This document shows positions 1 through 7,801 of a stretch of 64,000 nt of DNA, one piece after another (within the stretch, counting starts at the first letter, position 1; every line of letters starts with the position of its first letter). Origin of the DNA: Streptomyces sp. SAT1 (lineage in GTDB: Bacteria > Actinomycetota > Actinomycetes > Streptomycetales > Streptomycetaceae); assembly GCF_001654495.1 (NCBI RefSeq), contig NZ_CP015849.1:6055001-6119000 (forward strand), given 5' to 3'. The position numbers and the translations under genes were made by a program. The notes under the pieces were generated by a model, which worked only from the letters and a program-made list of their open reading frames with translations, was not told the DNA's origin and did not search any database.

Positions 1-1220
1 CCTGCGGGCTCGACATCGCGGCCCGCACCCGGCTGATCGCCGCCTCCCTGCTCATCGCCGGTGTGGCCACCGTTCTCCAGACCATCGGCGTCAAGGGTGT
101 GGTCGGCAACCGCCTGCCCTTCGTCAACGCCGCCTCCTCCGCGGGCATCGCCCCCATCCTCGCGATCGCCGAGACCAACTCACCGGGCCGCCAACTCCCG
201 GCCATCTACGGCGCGGTGATGGTCGCCGGCGTCTTCTGCCTGGCCGTCGGGCCGTTCTTCGGGCGCCTGCTGCGCTACTTCCCGCCGCTGGTCACCGGTG
301 TGGTGATCACCCTCATCGGGGTCACCCTGATGCCCGTGCCGGTCGGCTGGGCCCAGGGCGGCGACAAGACCGCCGCCGACTTCGGCTCCATGAGGAACCT
401 CGCGCTGGCCGCCTTCACGCTGGTCGTCATCCTGCTGATCCAGCGCTTCGGCCGCGGCTTCGTCAAGCAAGTCGCTCTGCTCTTCGGCCTGTTGATCGGC
501 ACGCTGGCCGCCATGCCCTTCGGGATGGCCGACTTCAGCGGCATCCGCTCCGCACCCGTCGCCGCGCTGCCCACCCCCTTCGCCTTCGGCGCCCCCGTCT
601 TCGAGCCCGCCGCGATCCTCTCCCTGTGCATCGTGATGCTGGTGCTGATGACCGAGTCCAGCGCCGGGATGCTCGCCCTCGGCGAGATCTGCGACCGCCG
701 CGCCGACGCCCGCACCATCACCCGCGGACTGCGCACCGACGGCATCGCCACCCTGCTCGGCCCCGTCTTCGGCGGCTTCCCCACCTCGGCCTTCGCCCAG
801 AACGTCGGCGTCGTCTCGCTGACGCGGGTGCGCAGCCGCTACGTCGTCGCCACCGCCGGTGCCGCCCTGCTCGTCCTCGGCGCCTTCCCCGTGCTCGGCG
901 CGGTGGTCTCCCTGGTGCCCATGCCGGTGCTGGGCGGCGCGGGCATCGTCCTGTTCGGCTCCATCGCGGTCAGCGGCATCCGTACGCTCTCCGAGGCCGG
1001 ACTCGACGACAGCTCCAACATCATCCTGGTCGCCGTCGCCCTGGGCGCCGGCATCATCCCACTGGCCGCGCCCACCTTCTACGCCGAGTTCCCGGCCTGG
1101 GCGCAGACCGTCCTGGGCTCCGGGATCAGCGCCGGCGCACTCGTCGCCGTCCTGCTCAACCTCTTCTTCCACCATCTCGGCACCCGGAGCCGCACGGCCC
1201 CGGCACTCAAATCCTCCTAG
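1..1220 (+). CDS. NCS2 uracil/xanthine permease, 5' truncated
   Basis: Membrane symporter for purine or pyrimidine bases (nucleobase:cation symporter-2 family). The window cuts off the N-terminus: the frame is open from base 3, and an internal GTG at 63 is not the real start because the upstream codons (GLDIAARTRL) continue the homology. The protein is all hydrophobic helices and aligns along its length with the complete paralogue at 3016-4443, sharing blocks such as RLPFVN, TESSAGMLALGEI, FAQNVG and GGAGIVLFGS. About 405 residues are visible and about 55 N-terminal residues are missing. The next gene is an amidohydrolase acting on purines, so the likely substrate is xanthine, urate or a related base. 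Family is certain; the exact substrate is inferred. Confidence 0.93.
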   Translation, partial: CGLDIAARTRLIAASLLIAGVATVLQTIGVKGVVGNRLPFVNAASSAGIAPILAIAETNSPGRQLPAIYGAVMVAGVFCLAVGPFFGRLLRYFPPLVTGVVITLIGVTLMPVPVGWAQGGDKTAADFGSMRNLALAAFTLVVILLIQRFGRGFVKQVALLFGLLIGTLAAMPFGMADFSGIRSAPVAALPTPFAFGAPVFEPAAILSLCIVMLVLMTESSAGMLALGEICDRRADARTITRGLRTDGIATLLGPVFGGFPTSAFAQNVGVVSLTRVRSRYVVATAGAALLVLGAFPVLGAVVSLVPMPVLGGAGIVLFGSIAVSGIRTLSEAGLDDSSNIILVAVALGAGIIPLAAPTFYAEFPAWAQTVLGSGISAGALVAVLLNLFFHHLGTRSRTAPALKSS

Positions 1221-1237
1221 GGTCCTGCCGTGCCCTC

Positions 1238-1262
1238 CCCGTGGGCCATCCCCGTCCACGGG
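1238..1262 (+). other. Intercistronic hairpin
   Basis: Arms CCCGTGG (1238-1244) and CCACGGG (1256-1262) with an 11-nt loop lie between the permease stop and the amidohydrolase start. It could trim or attenuate the upstream message; too weak to call a full terminator. Confidence 0.35.
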
Positions 1263-1289
1263 CCGCCACCGAAAGACAAGGAAAGCGCC

Positions 1290-2675
1290 ATGGCACCATC
1301 GGCAGCCCAGCGCATCGTCATCGAGAACGCCGCCATCGCGACCGTCGACGCGAACGACACCGAGTACGCCTCCGGACACCTCGTCATCGCCGGGAACAGG
1401 ATCGAGTCCGTCGGCGCCGGACCGGCCCCCGCCGGCCTGGCGGACGTGACACGGCGCATCGACGCCGGCGGCCACCTCGTCACCCCCGGCCTGGTCAACA
1501 CCCACCACCACTTCTACCAGTGGATCACCCGGGGCCTGGCCACCGACCACAACCTGTTCAACTGGCTCGTCGCGCTCTACCCCACCTGGGCCCGCATCGA
1601 CGAGGAGATGGTGTACGCGGCGGCGCAGGGGTCGCTCGCCATGATGGCCCGCGGCGGAGTGACCACCGCCATGGACCACCACTACGTCTTCCCGCGGGGC
1701 TCCGGCGACCTGTCCGGCGCGATCATCCGGGCCGCCTCCGAGATGGGCGTCCGGTTCACGCTGGCCCGCGGCTCGATGGACCGCAGCGAGAAGGACGGCG
1801 GGCTGCCGCCCGACTTCGCCGTGGAGACGCTGGAGGGCGCCCTCGCCGCCACCGAGGAGACCGTCAAGAAGCACCATGACGCCTCCTTCGACGCCATGAC
1901 CCAGGTGGCCGTCGCCCCCTGCTCGCCCTTCTCCGTCTCCACCGAACTGATGCGCCAGGGCGCCGAACTCGCCCGGCGGCTCGGGGTGCGCCTGCACACC
2001 CACGGCTCGGAGACCGTGGAGGAGGAGAAGTTCTGCCACGAGCTGTTCGGCATGGGCCCCACCGACTACTTCGAGTCGACGGGCTGGCTCGGCGAGGACG
2101 TGTGGATGGCGCACTGCGTCCACATGACCGACTCCGACATCGCCGCCTTCGGCCGCACGAAGACCGGTGTGGCGCACTGCCCGTCCTCCAACGCCCGCCT
2201 CGCGGCCGGCATCGCCCGGGTCCCGGACATGCTCGCCGCGGGCGTCCCGGTCGGCCTCGGCGTCGACGGCACCGCCTCCAACGAGTCCGGTGAACTCCAC
2301 ACCGAACTGCGCAACGCCCTGCTGATCAACCGTCTCGGCGCGCACCGCGAGGCGGCCCTGAACGCCCGGCAGGCGCTGCGCCTGGGCACCTACGGCGGCG
2401 CCCAGGTCCTGGGCCGGGCCGGGCAGACCGGCTCCCTGGAGGCCGGCAAGCTCGCCGACCTCGTGCTGTGGAAGCTGGACACCCTGGCCCACGCCTCCAT
2501 CGCGGACCCGGTGACCGCTCTGGTCTTCGGCGCCGCCGCCCCGGTCACCGCCTCCTTCGTCAACGGCCGGCAGATCGTCGAGAACGGCCGCCTGCTCCAC
2601 GCCGACGAGGACGCCATCGCGCACGCCACCCGCGAAGAGGCCCGCCGTCTGGCGCGGATCGCCGCACAGCACTGA
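1290..2675 (+). CDS. 8-oxoguanine deaminase-like amidohydrolase
   Basis: Metal-dependent hydrolase of the cytosine deaminase/TrzN/8-oxoguanine deaminase branch of the amidohydrolase superfamily; 461 residues, the usual size. The metal-binding NTHHHFYQW stands near residue 70, with later LHTHGSE, MAHCVHM and GLGVDGTASNESGE blocks that carry the other metal and catalytic residues. ATG 1290 is chosen because AAGGAAAG lies just upstream; a GTG at 1230 would add 20 unconserved residues. It sits between two purine-base permeases, which supports deamination of an oxidised or catabolic purine feeding xanthine/urate breakdown. Guanine deaminase or an s-triazine hydrolase-like enzyme are alternatives; substrate cannot be fixed from sequence alone. 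Confidence 0.85.
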   Translation: MAPSAAQRIVIENAAIATVDANDTEYASGHLVIAGNRIESVGAGPAPAGLADVTRRIDAGGHLVTPGLVNTHHHFYQWITRGLATDHNLFNWLVALYPTWARIDEEMVYAAAQGSLAMMARGGVTTAMDHHYVFPRGSGDLSGAIIRAASEMGVRFTLARGSMDRSEKDGGLPPDFAVETLEGALAATEETVKKHHDASFDAMTQVAVAPCSPFSVSTELMRQGAELARRLGVRLHTHGSETVEEEKFCHELFGMGPTDYFESTGWLGEDVWMAHCVHMTDSDIAAFGRTKTGVAHCPSSNARLAAGIARVPDMLAAGVPVGLGVDGTASNESGELHTELRNALLINRLGAHREAALNARQALRLGTYGGAQVLGRAGQTGSLEAGKLADLVLWKLDTLAHASIADPVTALVFGAAAPVTASFVNGRQIVENGRLLHADEDAIAHATREEARRLARIAAQH

Positions 2676-2791
2676 CCCGGTCCCGGCCGGCCGCACAGCA
2701 CGAAGCGGCCCCGCCGGACGAAGAACTCCGGCCAGGAGGGACGGCTCCCGGCCGGTGGCCGCGGACCCGAGCGGGGTCTGCGGCGGCCGCC

Positions 2792-2823
2792 CCCGGGGCG
2801 CGCGTGCACACGCGCGCCCCGGG
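2792..2823 (+). terminator. Intrinsic hairpin terminator after the deaminase gene
   Basis: A perfect inverted repeat with 15-bp arms (2792-2806 and 2809-2823) and a 2-nt centre, about 115 nt after the stop at 2675. No U tract follows, as is usual in high-GC actinomycetes. It separates the first two genes from the second permease. The rest of 2676-3015 holds no gene: it contains a tandem-repeat block and the permease promoter. Confidence 0.7.
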
Positions 2824-2860
2824 CCGGTCACCGTCACCCGGAGCGGCCCGTCCGCCGGCC

Positions 2861-2936
2861 GCTCCCTCCCCAGCTCCCTCCCCAGCTCTCTCCCCAGCTC
2901 TCGGTCCCGCTCGTGAGCTCCCGGTCCCGCTCGCGC
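2861..2936. repeat. Nested short tandem repeats
   Basis: Three 12-bp units GCTCCCTCCCCA (2861-2872, 2873-2884, and 2885-2896 with one change) run straight into two near-identical 20-bp units (2897-2916 and 2917-2936) built around CGGTCCCGCTCG. The block is pyrimidine-rich and lies just upstream of the permease promoter. Confidence 0.8.
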
Positions 2937-2967
2937 GGGAGGCCCCCCACGCCCACGCATCACCTCC

Positions 2968-2997
2968 TTGACACCCACGTCGGAGCCGACGTGACAA
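2968..2997 (+). promoter_or_regulatory. Promoter with palindromic operator for the second permease
   Basis: TTGACA at 2968-2973 is a consensus -35. It is followed by a perfect palindrome with arms CACGTCGG and CCGACGTG around AG (2976-2993), which fills the space to a weak -10 (TGACAA, 2992-2997). An operator in the spacer implies repression, plausibly by a purine-responsive regulator not encoded in the window. The -10 is poor, so the exact start site is uncertain. Confidence 0.5.
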
Positions 2998-3015
2998 CCG
3001 ACCGGAGGAACCGCC

Positions 3016-4443
3016 GTGCCCGCACCGACCGCCGACGCGCCGGACGCGCCAGCCAGGACACCCGTCCACCCAGTCGACGAGAAGCTCCCCGCCCTGAAGA
3101 TGGCGACCAGCGGCCTCCAGCACGTGGCCGCCATGTACGCGGGGGTCGTCGCCCCGCCCCTGATCGTCGGCGCGGCCATCGGCCTGAGCGCCCGTGACCT
3201 CACCTTCCTCACCGGCGCCTGCCTGTTCACCGCGGGCCTCGCCACCTTCCTCCAGACGCTCGGCATCTGGAAGATCGGCGCCCGGCTGCCCTTCGTCAAC
3301 GGCGTCACCTTCGCCGGTGTCGCCCCGATGACCGCGATCGTCGCCTCCACCAAGGACAAGTCCGACGCGCTGCCGGTCATCTTCGGCGCGGTCATCGTCG
3401 CCGGACTCCTCGGGTTCCTCTGCGCCCCGCTGTTCTGCAAGGCCATCCGCTTCTTCCCGCCGGTCGTCACCGGCAGCGTGATCACCCTCATCGGTGTCTC
3501 CCTGCTGCCGGTCGCCTTCGGCTGGGCCCAGGGCCCCAACCCGGCCGCGCACGACTACGGCTCGGCCACCAATCTGACCCTGGCCGGCATCACCCTTCTG
3601 CTGGTCCTGCTGCTGCGCCGCTTCACCCGCGGCTTCGTCAAGCAGATCGCCGTCCTGATCGGCCTGGTCCTGGGCACCCTGGTCGCCATCCCGTTCGGCG
3701 CCACCGACTTCGGCCCGGTCGCCGACGCCGACGTGGTCGGCTTCCCGACGCCCTTCCACTTCGGCGCCCCGCAGTTCCAGGTCGCCGCGATCCTGTCGAT
3801 GTGCGTCGTCATGGTGGTCTGCATGACCGAGTCCACCGCCGACATGCTCGCCCTCGGCGAGATCGTCGAACGCCCCGCGGACGAGCGGACCATCGCTGCG
3901 GGCCTGCGCGCCGACACCCTCGGCTCCGCCCTCAGCCCCCTGTTCAACGGCTTCATGTGCAGCGCCTTCGCCCAGAACATCGGCCTGGTCGCGATGACCC
4001 GCATCCGCAGCCGCTACGTGGTCGCCGCGGGCGGCGGCTTCCTGGTGCTGATGGGCCTGTGCCCGGCCGCCGCCTCCCTCATCGCCGTCGTACCGCGGCC
4101 GGTGCTGGGCGGCGCGGGCGTGGTGCTGTTCGGCTCGGTGGCCGCCAGCGGTATCCAGACGCTGGTCAGGGCGGGCCTGGACAAGGACAACAACGTCCTG
4201 ATCGTCGCCGTCTCGCTCGCCGCCGGCATCATCCCGATCACCGCGCCGGAGTTCTACCACGCCTTCCCCGAGACCGCCCGGATCGTCCTGGACTCGGGCA
4301 TCTCCACCGGCTGCGTCGTGGCCGTCGCGCTGAACCTGCTCTTCAACCACATCGGCAAGGGCCAGGACGCGGAGGACGTCACCCACCCGATGGAGAGCGG
4401 CACGGAGATCGCGGAGGCCGCCCAGCCGGCCCCCACGCACTGA
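3016..4443 (+). CDS. NCS2 uracil/xanthine permease
   Basis: Complete 475-residue nucleobase:cation symporter-2 protein, probably importing xanthine, urate or uracil with protons. It starts at GTG 3016 behind GGAGGA (3004-3009). About 30 hydrophilic residues precede the first helix, then a dozen or more membrane segments with the family blocks RLPFVNG, VVTGSVITLIG, TESTADMLALGEI and GGAGVVLFGS. It is a close paralogue of the truncated permease at the window start, so the pair brackets the deaminase like a duplicated transport unit. It has its own promoter with an operator-like palindrome and ends at a strong terminator, so it is probably a single-gene unit. Confidence 0.94.
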   Translation: MPAPTADAPDAPARTPVHPVDEKLPALKMATSGLQHVAAMYAGVVAPPLIVGAAIGLSARDLTFLTGACLFTAGLATFLQTLGIWKIGARLPFVNGVTFAGVAPMTAIVASTKDKSDALPVIFGAVIVAGLLGFLCAPLFCKAIRFFPPVVTGSVITLIGVSLLPVAFGWAQGPNPAAHDYGSATNLTLAGITLLLVLLLRRFTRGFVKQIAVLIGLVLGTLVAIPFGATDFGPVADADVVGFPTPFHFGAPQFQVAAILSMCVVMVVCMTESTADMLALGEIVERPADERTIAAGLRADTLGSALSPLFNGFMCSAFAQNIGLVAMTRIRSRYVVAAGGGFLVLMGLCPAAASLIAVVPRPVLGGAGVVLFGSVAASGIQTLVRAGLDKDNNVLIVAVSLAAGIIPITAPEFYHAFPETARIVLDSGISTGCVVAVALNLLFNHIGKGQDAEDVTHPMESGTEIAEAAQPAPTH

Positions 4444-4449
4444 CCGCGC

Positions 4450-4497
4450 CCGCCCGCGGGGGTGCGGCACCGCCCGGTGCCGCACCCCCGCGGGCGG
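4450..4497. terminator. Bidirectional hairpin terminator
   Basis: Perfect inverted repeat, 23-bp arms (4450-4472 and 4475-4497) around a 2-nt centre, between the convergent permease (stop 4443) and thioesterase (stop 4513). It should stop transcription from both sides. Confidence 0.85.
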
Positions 4498-4512
4498 CAC
4501 CGCGCGGCGGTC

Positions 4513-4935
4513 TCACAGGCCCAGCAGCACCGGATCCTCCGCGAGGTCCCGGAACCGGTCCCGGGGAGCGGCCACCAGTCTGCGCGCCTTGAGGTCCAGC
4601 AGCCCGCCGACCGCGGTGATCTCCGCGGCCACCGTGCCGTCGGCCTTGCGGACGGTCTGCCGTATCCGGAACGTCTTGCCCTCGCCCCACTCGAACACAC
4701 AGCTCACCACGGCCTCGTCACCGGCGAGCAGCTCCCGCCGGAAACCGATGGTCGTCTCCAGCGCCACCGGTCCCACGCCCGTGGCGATCAGGTCGCTCTG
4801 GCTGATGCCGGCCGCCTGGAGCAGCGACCAGCGTGCGTGCTCCGCGTAGTTGAGGTACACGGCCTGGTTGAGATGCCCCTGCACATCGGTCTCGTAGCCC
4901 CGGACGGTCACCGGGACGGAAAACGGCTCGCTCAC
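4513..4935 (-). CDS. Acyl-CoA thioesterase, hotdog fold (4HBT)
   Basis: 140-residue single-hotdog protein of the 4-hydroxybenzoyl-CoA/YbgC thioesterase group, expected to hydrolyse acyl-CoA thioesters in the cytoplasm. The signature ETDVQGHLNQAVYLNYAEHAR (shown in two parts: ETDVQGHLNQ and AVYLNYAEHAR) near residue 15 is the catalytic-loop and helix start of the family, where the second residue of DVQGH-type motifs is the usual acidic catalytic residue. The start is GTG 4935, with AAGGGG 8 nt upstream. It stands alone, facing the permease terminator; no partner pathway is visible, so the acyl substrate is unknown. Confidence 0.85.
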   Translation of the reverse strand: MSEPFSVPVTVRGYETDVQGHLNQAVYLNYAEHARWSLLQAAGISQSDLIATGVGPVALETTIGFRRELLAGDEAVVSCVFEWGEGKTFRIRQTVRKADGTVAAEITAVGGLLDLKARRLVAAPRDRFRDLAEDPVLLGL

Positions 4936-5006
4936 TGCATCCCCTTCTCGCACGTCACGCCGGTGACGTCTGTCCTCGTACGACCGCCCCGATCCTGGCA
5001 CGCCCC

Positions 5007-5684
5007 TCACACCCGGCGCGGGGAGGCCAGCAGGTAGCGCACCCGGGTCCGCGGCTCCGTGCACACGCCGGGCTGCCAGCCCGCCCGCTCCAGCGCCGCC
5101 GCGCAGGCCGCCAGCGGCTCCGCGTCCGGCGCGTACACCGCGACCGCCTCGGGCTGCGGGGTCGCCCGCACCCGGTAACCGTCGGCCGCCGCTCCCGCCG
5201 GACGGAGCCCGGCCGCCTCCAGGGCCAGCGCGGCGGCCCGCACCAGATGCGCCCGCTCCCAGCCGCACGGCCGCTCCACCGCGCCGTCCGGGTTGGTCAT
5301 CCGGCGTAGCTCCAGCAGCCCCTGCCAGGCACTGTGCACCTCACGCGCCCGCGCGGCCCCGTCGGAGGCCCCCGCCGTCCCCGCCGCTTCCTCGTCCTCC
5401 TCGCCGCCGACCCGGGCGGCGAACACACCGGCGGGCGGCGGGGTGTCCGCCGGGGGACCGGAGGCAGCCGGTGGGGGAGCGGAGGCAGCCGGTGCGGGCC
5501 CCGTCTCGCGTATCCGGTGGCCCGCCGGGGTCAGGAAGTGGTCGTGCGGCGGGCGCGGGTGCCGGAAGGCCAGCCCGCGCGCCACCAGGGCCGCGAGCTG
5601 CGCCTCGGTGCCCCGCAGCCGCCCGGTCACCGGATCGGCGGCGTCGACGACCCGGCGCTGCGCGGCGGTCGGCGGTCGTGTCAC
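5007..5684 (-). CDS. Hypothetical protein with possible winged-helix N-terminus, damage-type promoter
   Basis: 225 residues, start GTG 5684 behind GGGGAGGGA. The first 60 residues (TAAQRRVVDAAD, then LAALVARGLAF and FLTPAGHRIRE) read like a winged-helix module ending in the wing typical of MarR/HxlR-like folds. A Pro/Ala-rich linker (about 65-115) follows, then a C-terminal domain with LRRMTNPDG, ALALEAAGLRPAG and a final VYAPDAEPLAACAAAL region that may be an alpha/beta sandwich. I do not recognise a named family. A promoter of the RecA-independent DNA-damage type lies about 68 nt upstream, so it may be induced by DNA damage; that is inference from the promoter, not from the protein. Confidence 0.72.
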   Translation of the reverse strand: MTRPPTAAQRRVVDAADPVTGRLRGTEAQLAALVARGLAFRHPRPPHDHFLTPAGHRIRETGPAPAASAPPPAASGPPADTPPPAGVFAARVGGEEDEEAAGTAGASDGAARAREVHSAWQGLLELRRMTNPDGAVERPCGWERAHLVRAAALALEAAGLRPAGAAADGYRVRATPQPEAVAVYAPDAEPLAACAAALERAGWQPGVCTEPRTRVRYLLASPRRV

Positions 5685-5751
5685 GGCGTGCTCCCTCCCC
5701 GGGGCCCGGCATGGGCGAGCGGACCGGGAAGGAGTCCCCGGCCCGATCAGA

Positions 5752-5774
5752 AGGCTACGGCGCGGGTCTGACAA
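5752..5774 (-). promoter_or_regulatory. RecA-NDp (PafBC-type) DNA-damage promoter
   Basis: Read on the minus strand: TTGTCAGAC (5774-5766), 8 nt, TAGCCT (5757-5752). This fits the actinobacterial consensus TTGTCRGTG-N8-TAnnnT for RecA-independent damage induction, with AC for the last two bases of the first element. It points into the hypothetical gene 5007-5684. Confidence 0.6.
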
Positions 5775-5800
5775 CGCGCCGTGGCCTTCTGAACGGACCC

Positions 5801-6418
5801 TCAGTGCGATGATCCGGCCGGTGCGGGCGGCCGGATGTTCCAGCCCGCGACCACCGGCCGGTCGTGTTCCGTGCCCAGCCGGCACACCGTGCCGGTGGCG
5901 AGCTGGAACAGCGCGCCCGAGGCCGGGGGCAGACCCAGCCGCCGGGCCGTCAGCACCCGCAGGAAGTGCCCGTGCGCGACGAGCAGCACGACGCCCTCGG
6001 TGTTCGCGAACGCGGCGTCCACCTTGGCCAGCATCCGGTCGGCGCGCTCCCCGACCTGCTCCACCGTCTCGCCGGGGTGCTCCGGCGGGCCCGGCGCGAC
6101 CCCGTCGGTGAACAGGAACCAGCCGGGCCGGGTCCGCTGGATCTCGGGCGTCGTCACCCCCTCGTAGCCCCCGTAGTCCCACTCCCGCAGGTCGGCGTCG
6201 ACGCGGGCGTCCGGCACACCGATCAGCTCGGCCGTCTCCCGGGCCCGCTGGAGCGGGCTGACGAACGCGGCGCCGATGCGGTGCGACCGGATCAGCGGCA
6301 CCAGCCGGCGCGCCTCCTCCCGCCCGTGCTCGGTGAGCGGCACGTCCGTACGGCCGGTGTGCCGCCCGGAGCGCGACCACGCGGTCTCCCCGTGCCGGAC
6401 GAGAAAGAGGTCACCCAT
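5801..6418 (-). CDS. Histidine phosphatase family protein
   Basis: 205-residue phosphoglycerate mutase-like phosphatase. LVRHGET at residues 5-11 gives the phosphate-accepting histidine; the second basic centre follows as SPLQRARET, and VVLLVAHGHFLRVL near residue 155 supplies the proton-donating second histidine. Small single-domain members hydrolyse sugar phosphates, alpha-ribazole phosphate or similar. Start ATG 6418. It stands upstream of the damage-type hypothetical gene on the same strand, but a promoter lies between them, so they need not be co-transcribed. A second family member is at 18552-19175. Substrate unknown. Confidence 0.88.
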   Translation of the reverse strand: MGDLFLVRHGETAWSRSGRHTGRTDVPLTEHGREEARRLVPLIRSHRIGAAFVSPLQRARETAELIGVPDARVDADLREWDYGGYEGVTTPEIQRTRPGWFLFTDGVAPGPPEHPGETVEQVGERADRMLAKVDAAFANTEGVVLLVAHGHFLRVLTARRLGLPPASGALFQLATGTVCRLGTEHDRPVVAGWNIRPPAPAGSSH

Positions 6419-6539
6419 GCCGGCCGTCCCTTCCCTGTCGCCGCGTCGCCGCCGACGACACCCTGACACGGCCCGGGGAGGTCCGCAGCCGGAGTGCGCC
6501 GTACGGCCGGTACGGGGCCGTTCACCGCGGTGCCGGCCA

Positions 6540-6572
6540 GGGGTCCACCTGTCCCCCGTACAGGTGGACCCC
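6540..6572. promoter_or_regulatory. Long inverted repeat in the phosphatase-AraC intergenic region
   Basis: Arms GGGGTCCACCTGT (6540-6552) and its exact complement (6560-6572) enclose 7 nt. It could be a terminator for stray transcription or an operator for one of the divergent genes at 6418 and 6803. The rest of this 384-bp gap holds the AraC promoter elements and no gene. Confidence 0.5.
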
Positions 6573-6637
6573 GACGGCCCGAGCCGTACGGGGCCGGCGC
6601 CGCACGGGGAAGCATGCCAAGGAGCCGCTCCGCCGAG

Positions 6638-6755
6638 TTGACACAGAGTCGACTCTTGTTGCCATCGCGTCCACACAAGAGCCGATACGGCCACCTCCCG
6701 CGCCACGGGACCCGCGGATTCGAGCCGATACGCTTGTTCACCTGTGAAGTACTTC
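6638..6755 (+). promoter_or_regulatory. Promoter/operator region of the AraC-family gene
   Basis: TTGACA (6638-6643) is directly followed by the 12-bp palindrome AGAGTCGACTCT (6645-6656). Downstream, GAGCCGATACG occurs twice in the same orientation (6679-6689 and 6722-6732, 43 bp or about four helical turns apart), and GAAGTACTTC (6746-6755) is another palindrome. Paired direct repeats suit AraC-type binding, so autoregulation is plausible. No convincing -10 was found. Confidence 0.4.
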
Positions 6756-6802
6756 TTCCCTCGCGGCCGCCAGGAGGAGGGGAGGGGCGATGGGAGAACG
6801 AG

Positions 6803-7801
6803 ATGCCGGTGACACCCGAGACGGCCGGGAGCGACGTCCTGGACGGGGTCGAGTGCTTCGAGCACTGGCGGGAGGTGATGGGGCGGTCACGGGCCGCCGA
6901 GATGACCAGCGACCATGTCACCACCTTCAGCGCGACCGTGCGGCAGGCGCAGCTCGGGCCCGTGGCCGTCCTGAGGACGGCGTTCCCCTCGATACGGGTC
7001 AGGCGGACCGAGCGGATGATCCGCCGGTGCGACGACGAGCTCTACCACCTGACGATGCTGACGGCCGGCCACGGAACCGTGGCCTCGGTCGGCCCGGGAG
7101 GGACACAGCGGCTCACGCCGGGCCACTTCCACCTGGTGACCAGCTCACAGCCCTACGATTCCTGGTTCGCCGGCACCCCCGGCGCCGGAGGGGCGCCACC
7201 GCGCGCCGAGGGGATCGGCATCGACCTCCCGGCGTCGTCCCTGCCCATCCCGCCGCACCGGGTCCGCCACCTGCTCGGCCGGGTGCTGTCGGGACAGCAG
7301 GGCACGGGCGCGGTACTGGCGGCGTTCCTGCTCACCCTGGACCGCCAACTGCCCGCGCTCCGGCCCGCCGAGGCGACCCGGCTCGGCGCCGTGGCGGTCG
7401 ACCTGCTGTCCGCCTGCCTGGCGCGGGAGCTGGACGCCGAGGACGCGCTGCCGGAGGAGACGCGGCACCGGGCCATGCTCCACGATGTGCGCGCCTTCGT
7501 CCGGCGGCACCTGCACGACCCCGGCCTGACCCCGTCGAAGGTCGCCGCGGCGCACCACGTCTCCGTCAGCTATCTGCACCGGCTCTTCACCCGCGGCTCG
7601 CAGGGCACGACCCTCGCCGCGTACATCCGCCGGCAGCGGCTGGCGAAGGCGTACCGCGATCTCGTCGACCCGGCCCTGAGCGCCCTGCCGATCCACGCCG
7701 TCGCCGCGCGGTGCGGAATGCCCCACCCCTCCGCCTTCACCCGCGCGTTCAAGGCGGCCTACGGGATCTCGCCGAGCGATCACCGGCACTACTGCCGGTA
7801 G
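6803..7801 (+). CDS. AraC family transcriptional regulator
   Basis: 332-residue regulator. Residues about 20-210 are an AraC-type ligand-binding/cupin-like domain (RMIRRCDDELYHLTML, LVTSSQPYD); residues about 225-330 carry the two helix-turn-helix motifs of the AraC/XylS DNA-binding domain (VAAAHHVSVSYLHRLF, VAARCGMPHPSAFTRAFKAAYGISP in two blocks). Start ATG 6803 after GGGAGA. Its 3' end overlaps the convergent aminotransferase stop by 13 bp (7789-7801). Ligand and targets are unknown; repeats in its own upstream region suggest autoregulation. Confidence 0.9.
   Translation: MPVTPETAGSDVLDGVECFEHWREVMGRSRAAEMTSDHVTTFSATVRQAQLGPVAVLRTAFPSIRVRRTERMIRRCDDELYHLTMLTAGHGTVASVGPGGTQRLTPGHFHLVTSSQPYDSWFAGTPGAGGAPPRAEGIGIDLPASSLPIPPHRVRHLLGRVLSGQQGTGAVLAAFLLTLDRQLPALRPAEATRLGAVAVDLLSACLARELDAEDALPEETRHRAMLHDVRAFVRRHLHDPGLTPSKVAAAHHVSVSYLHRLFTRGSQGTTLAAYIRRQRLAKAYRDLVDPALSALPIHAVAARCGMPHPSAFTRAFKAAYGISPSDHRHYCR

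Noticed and set aside
180..3539. 1119-codon open frame on the minus strand across the permease and deaminase genes
   Set aside because: Shadow frame opposite clearly conserved genes; His/Gly/Asp/Arg-rich composition without motifs.
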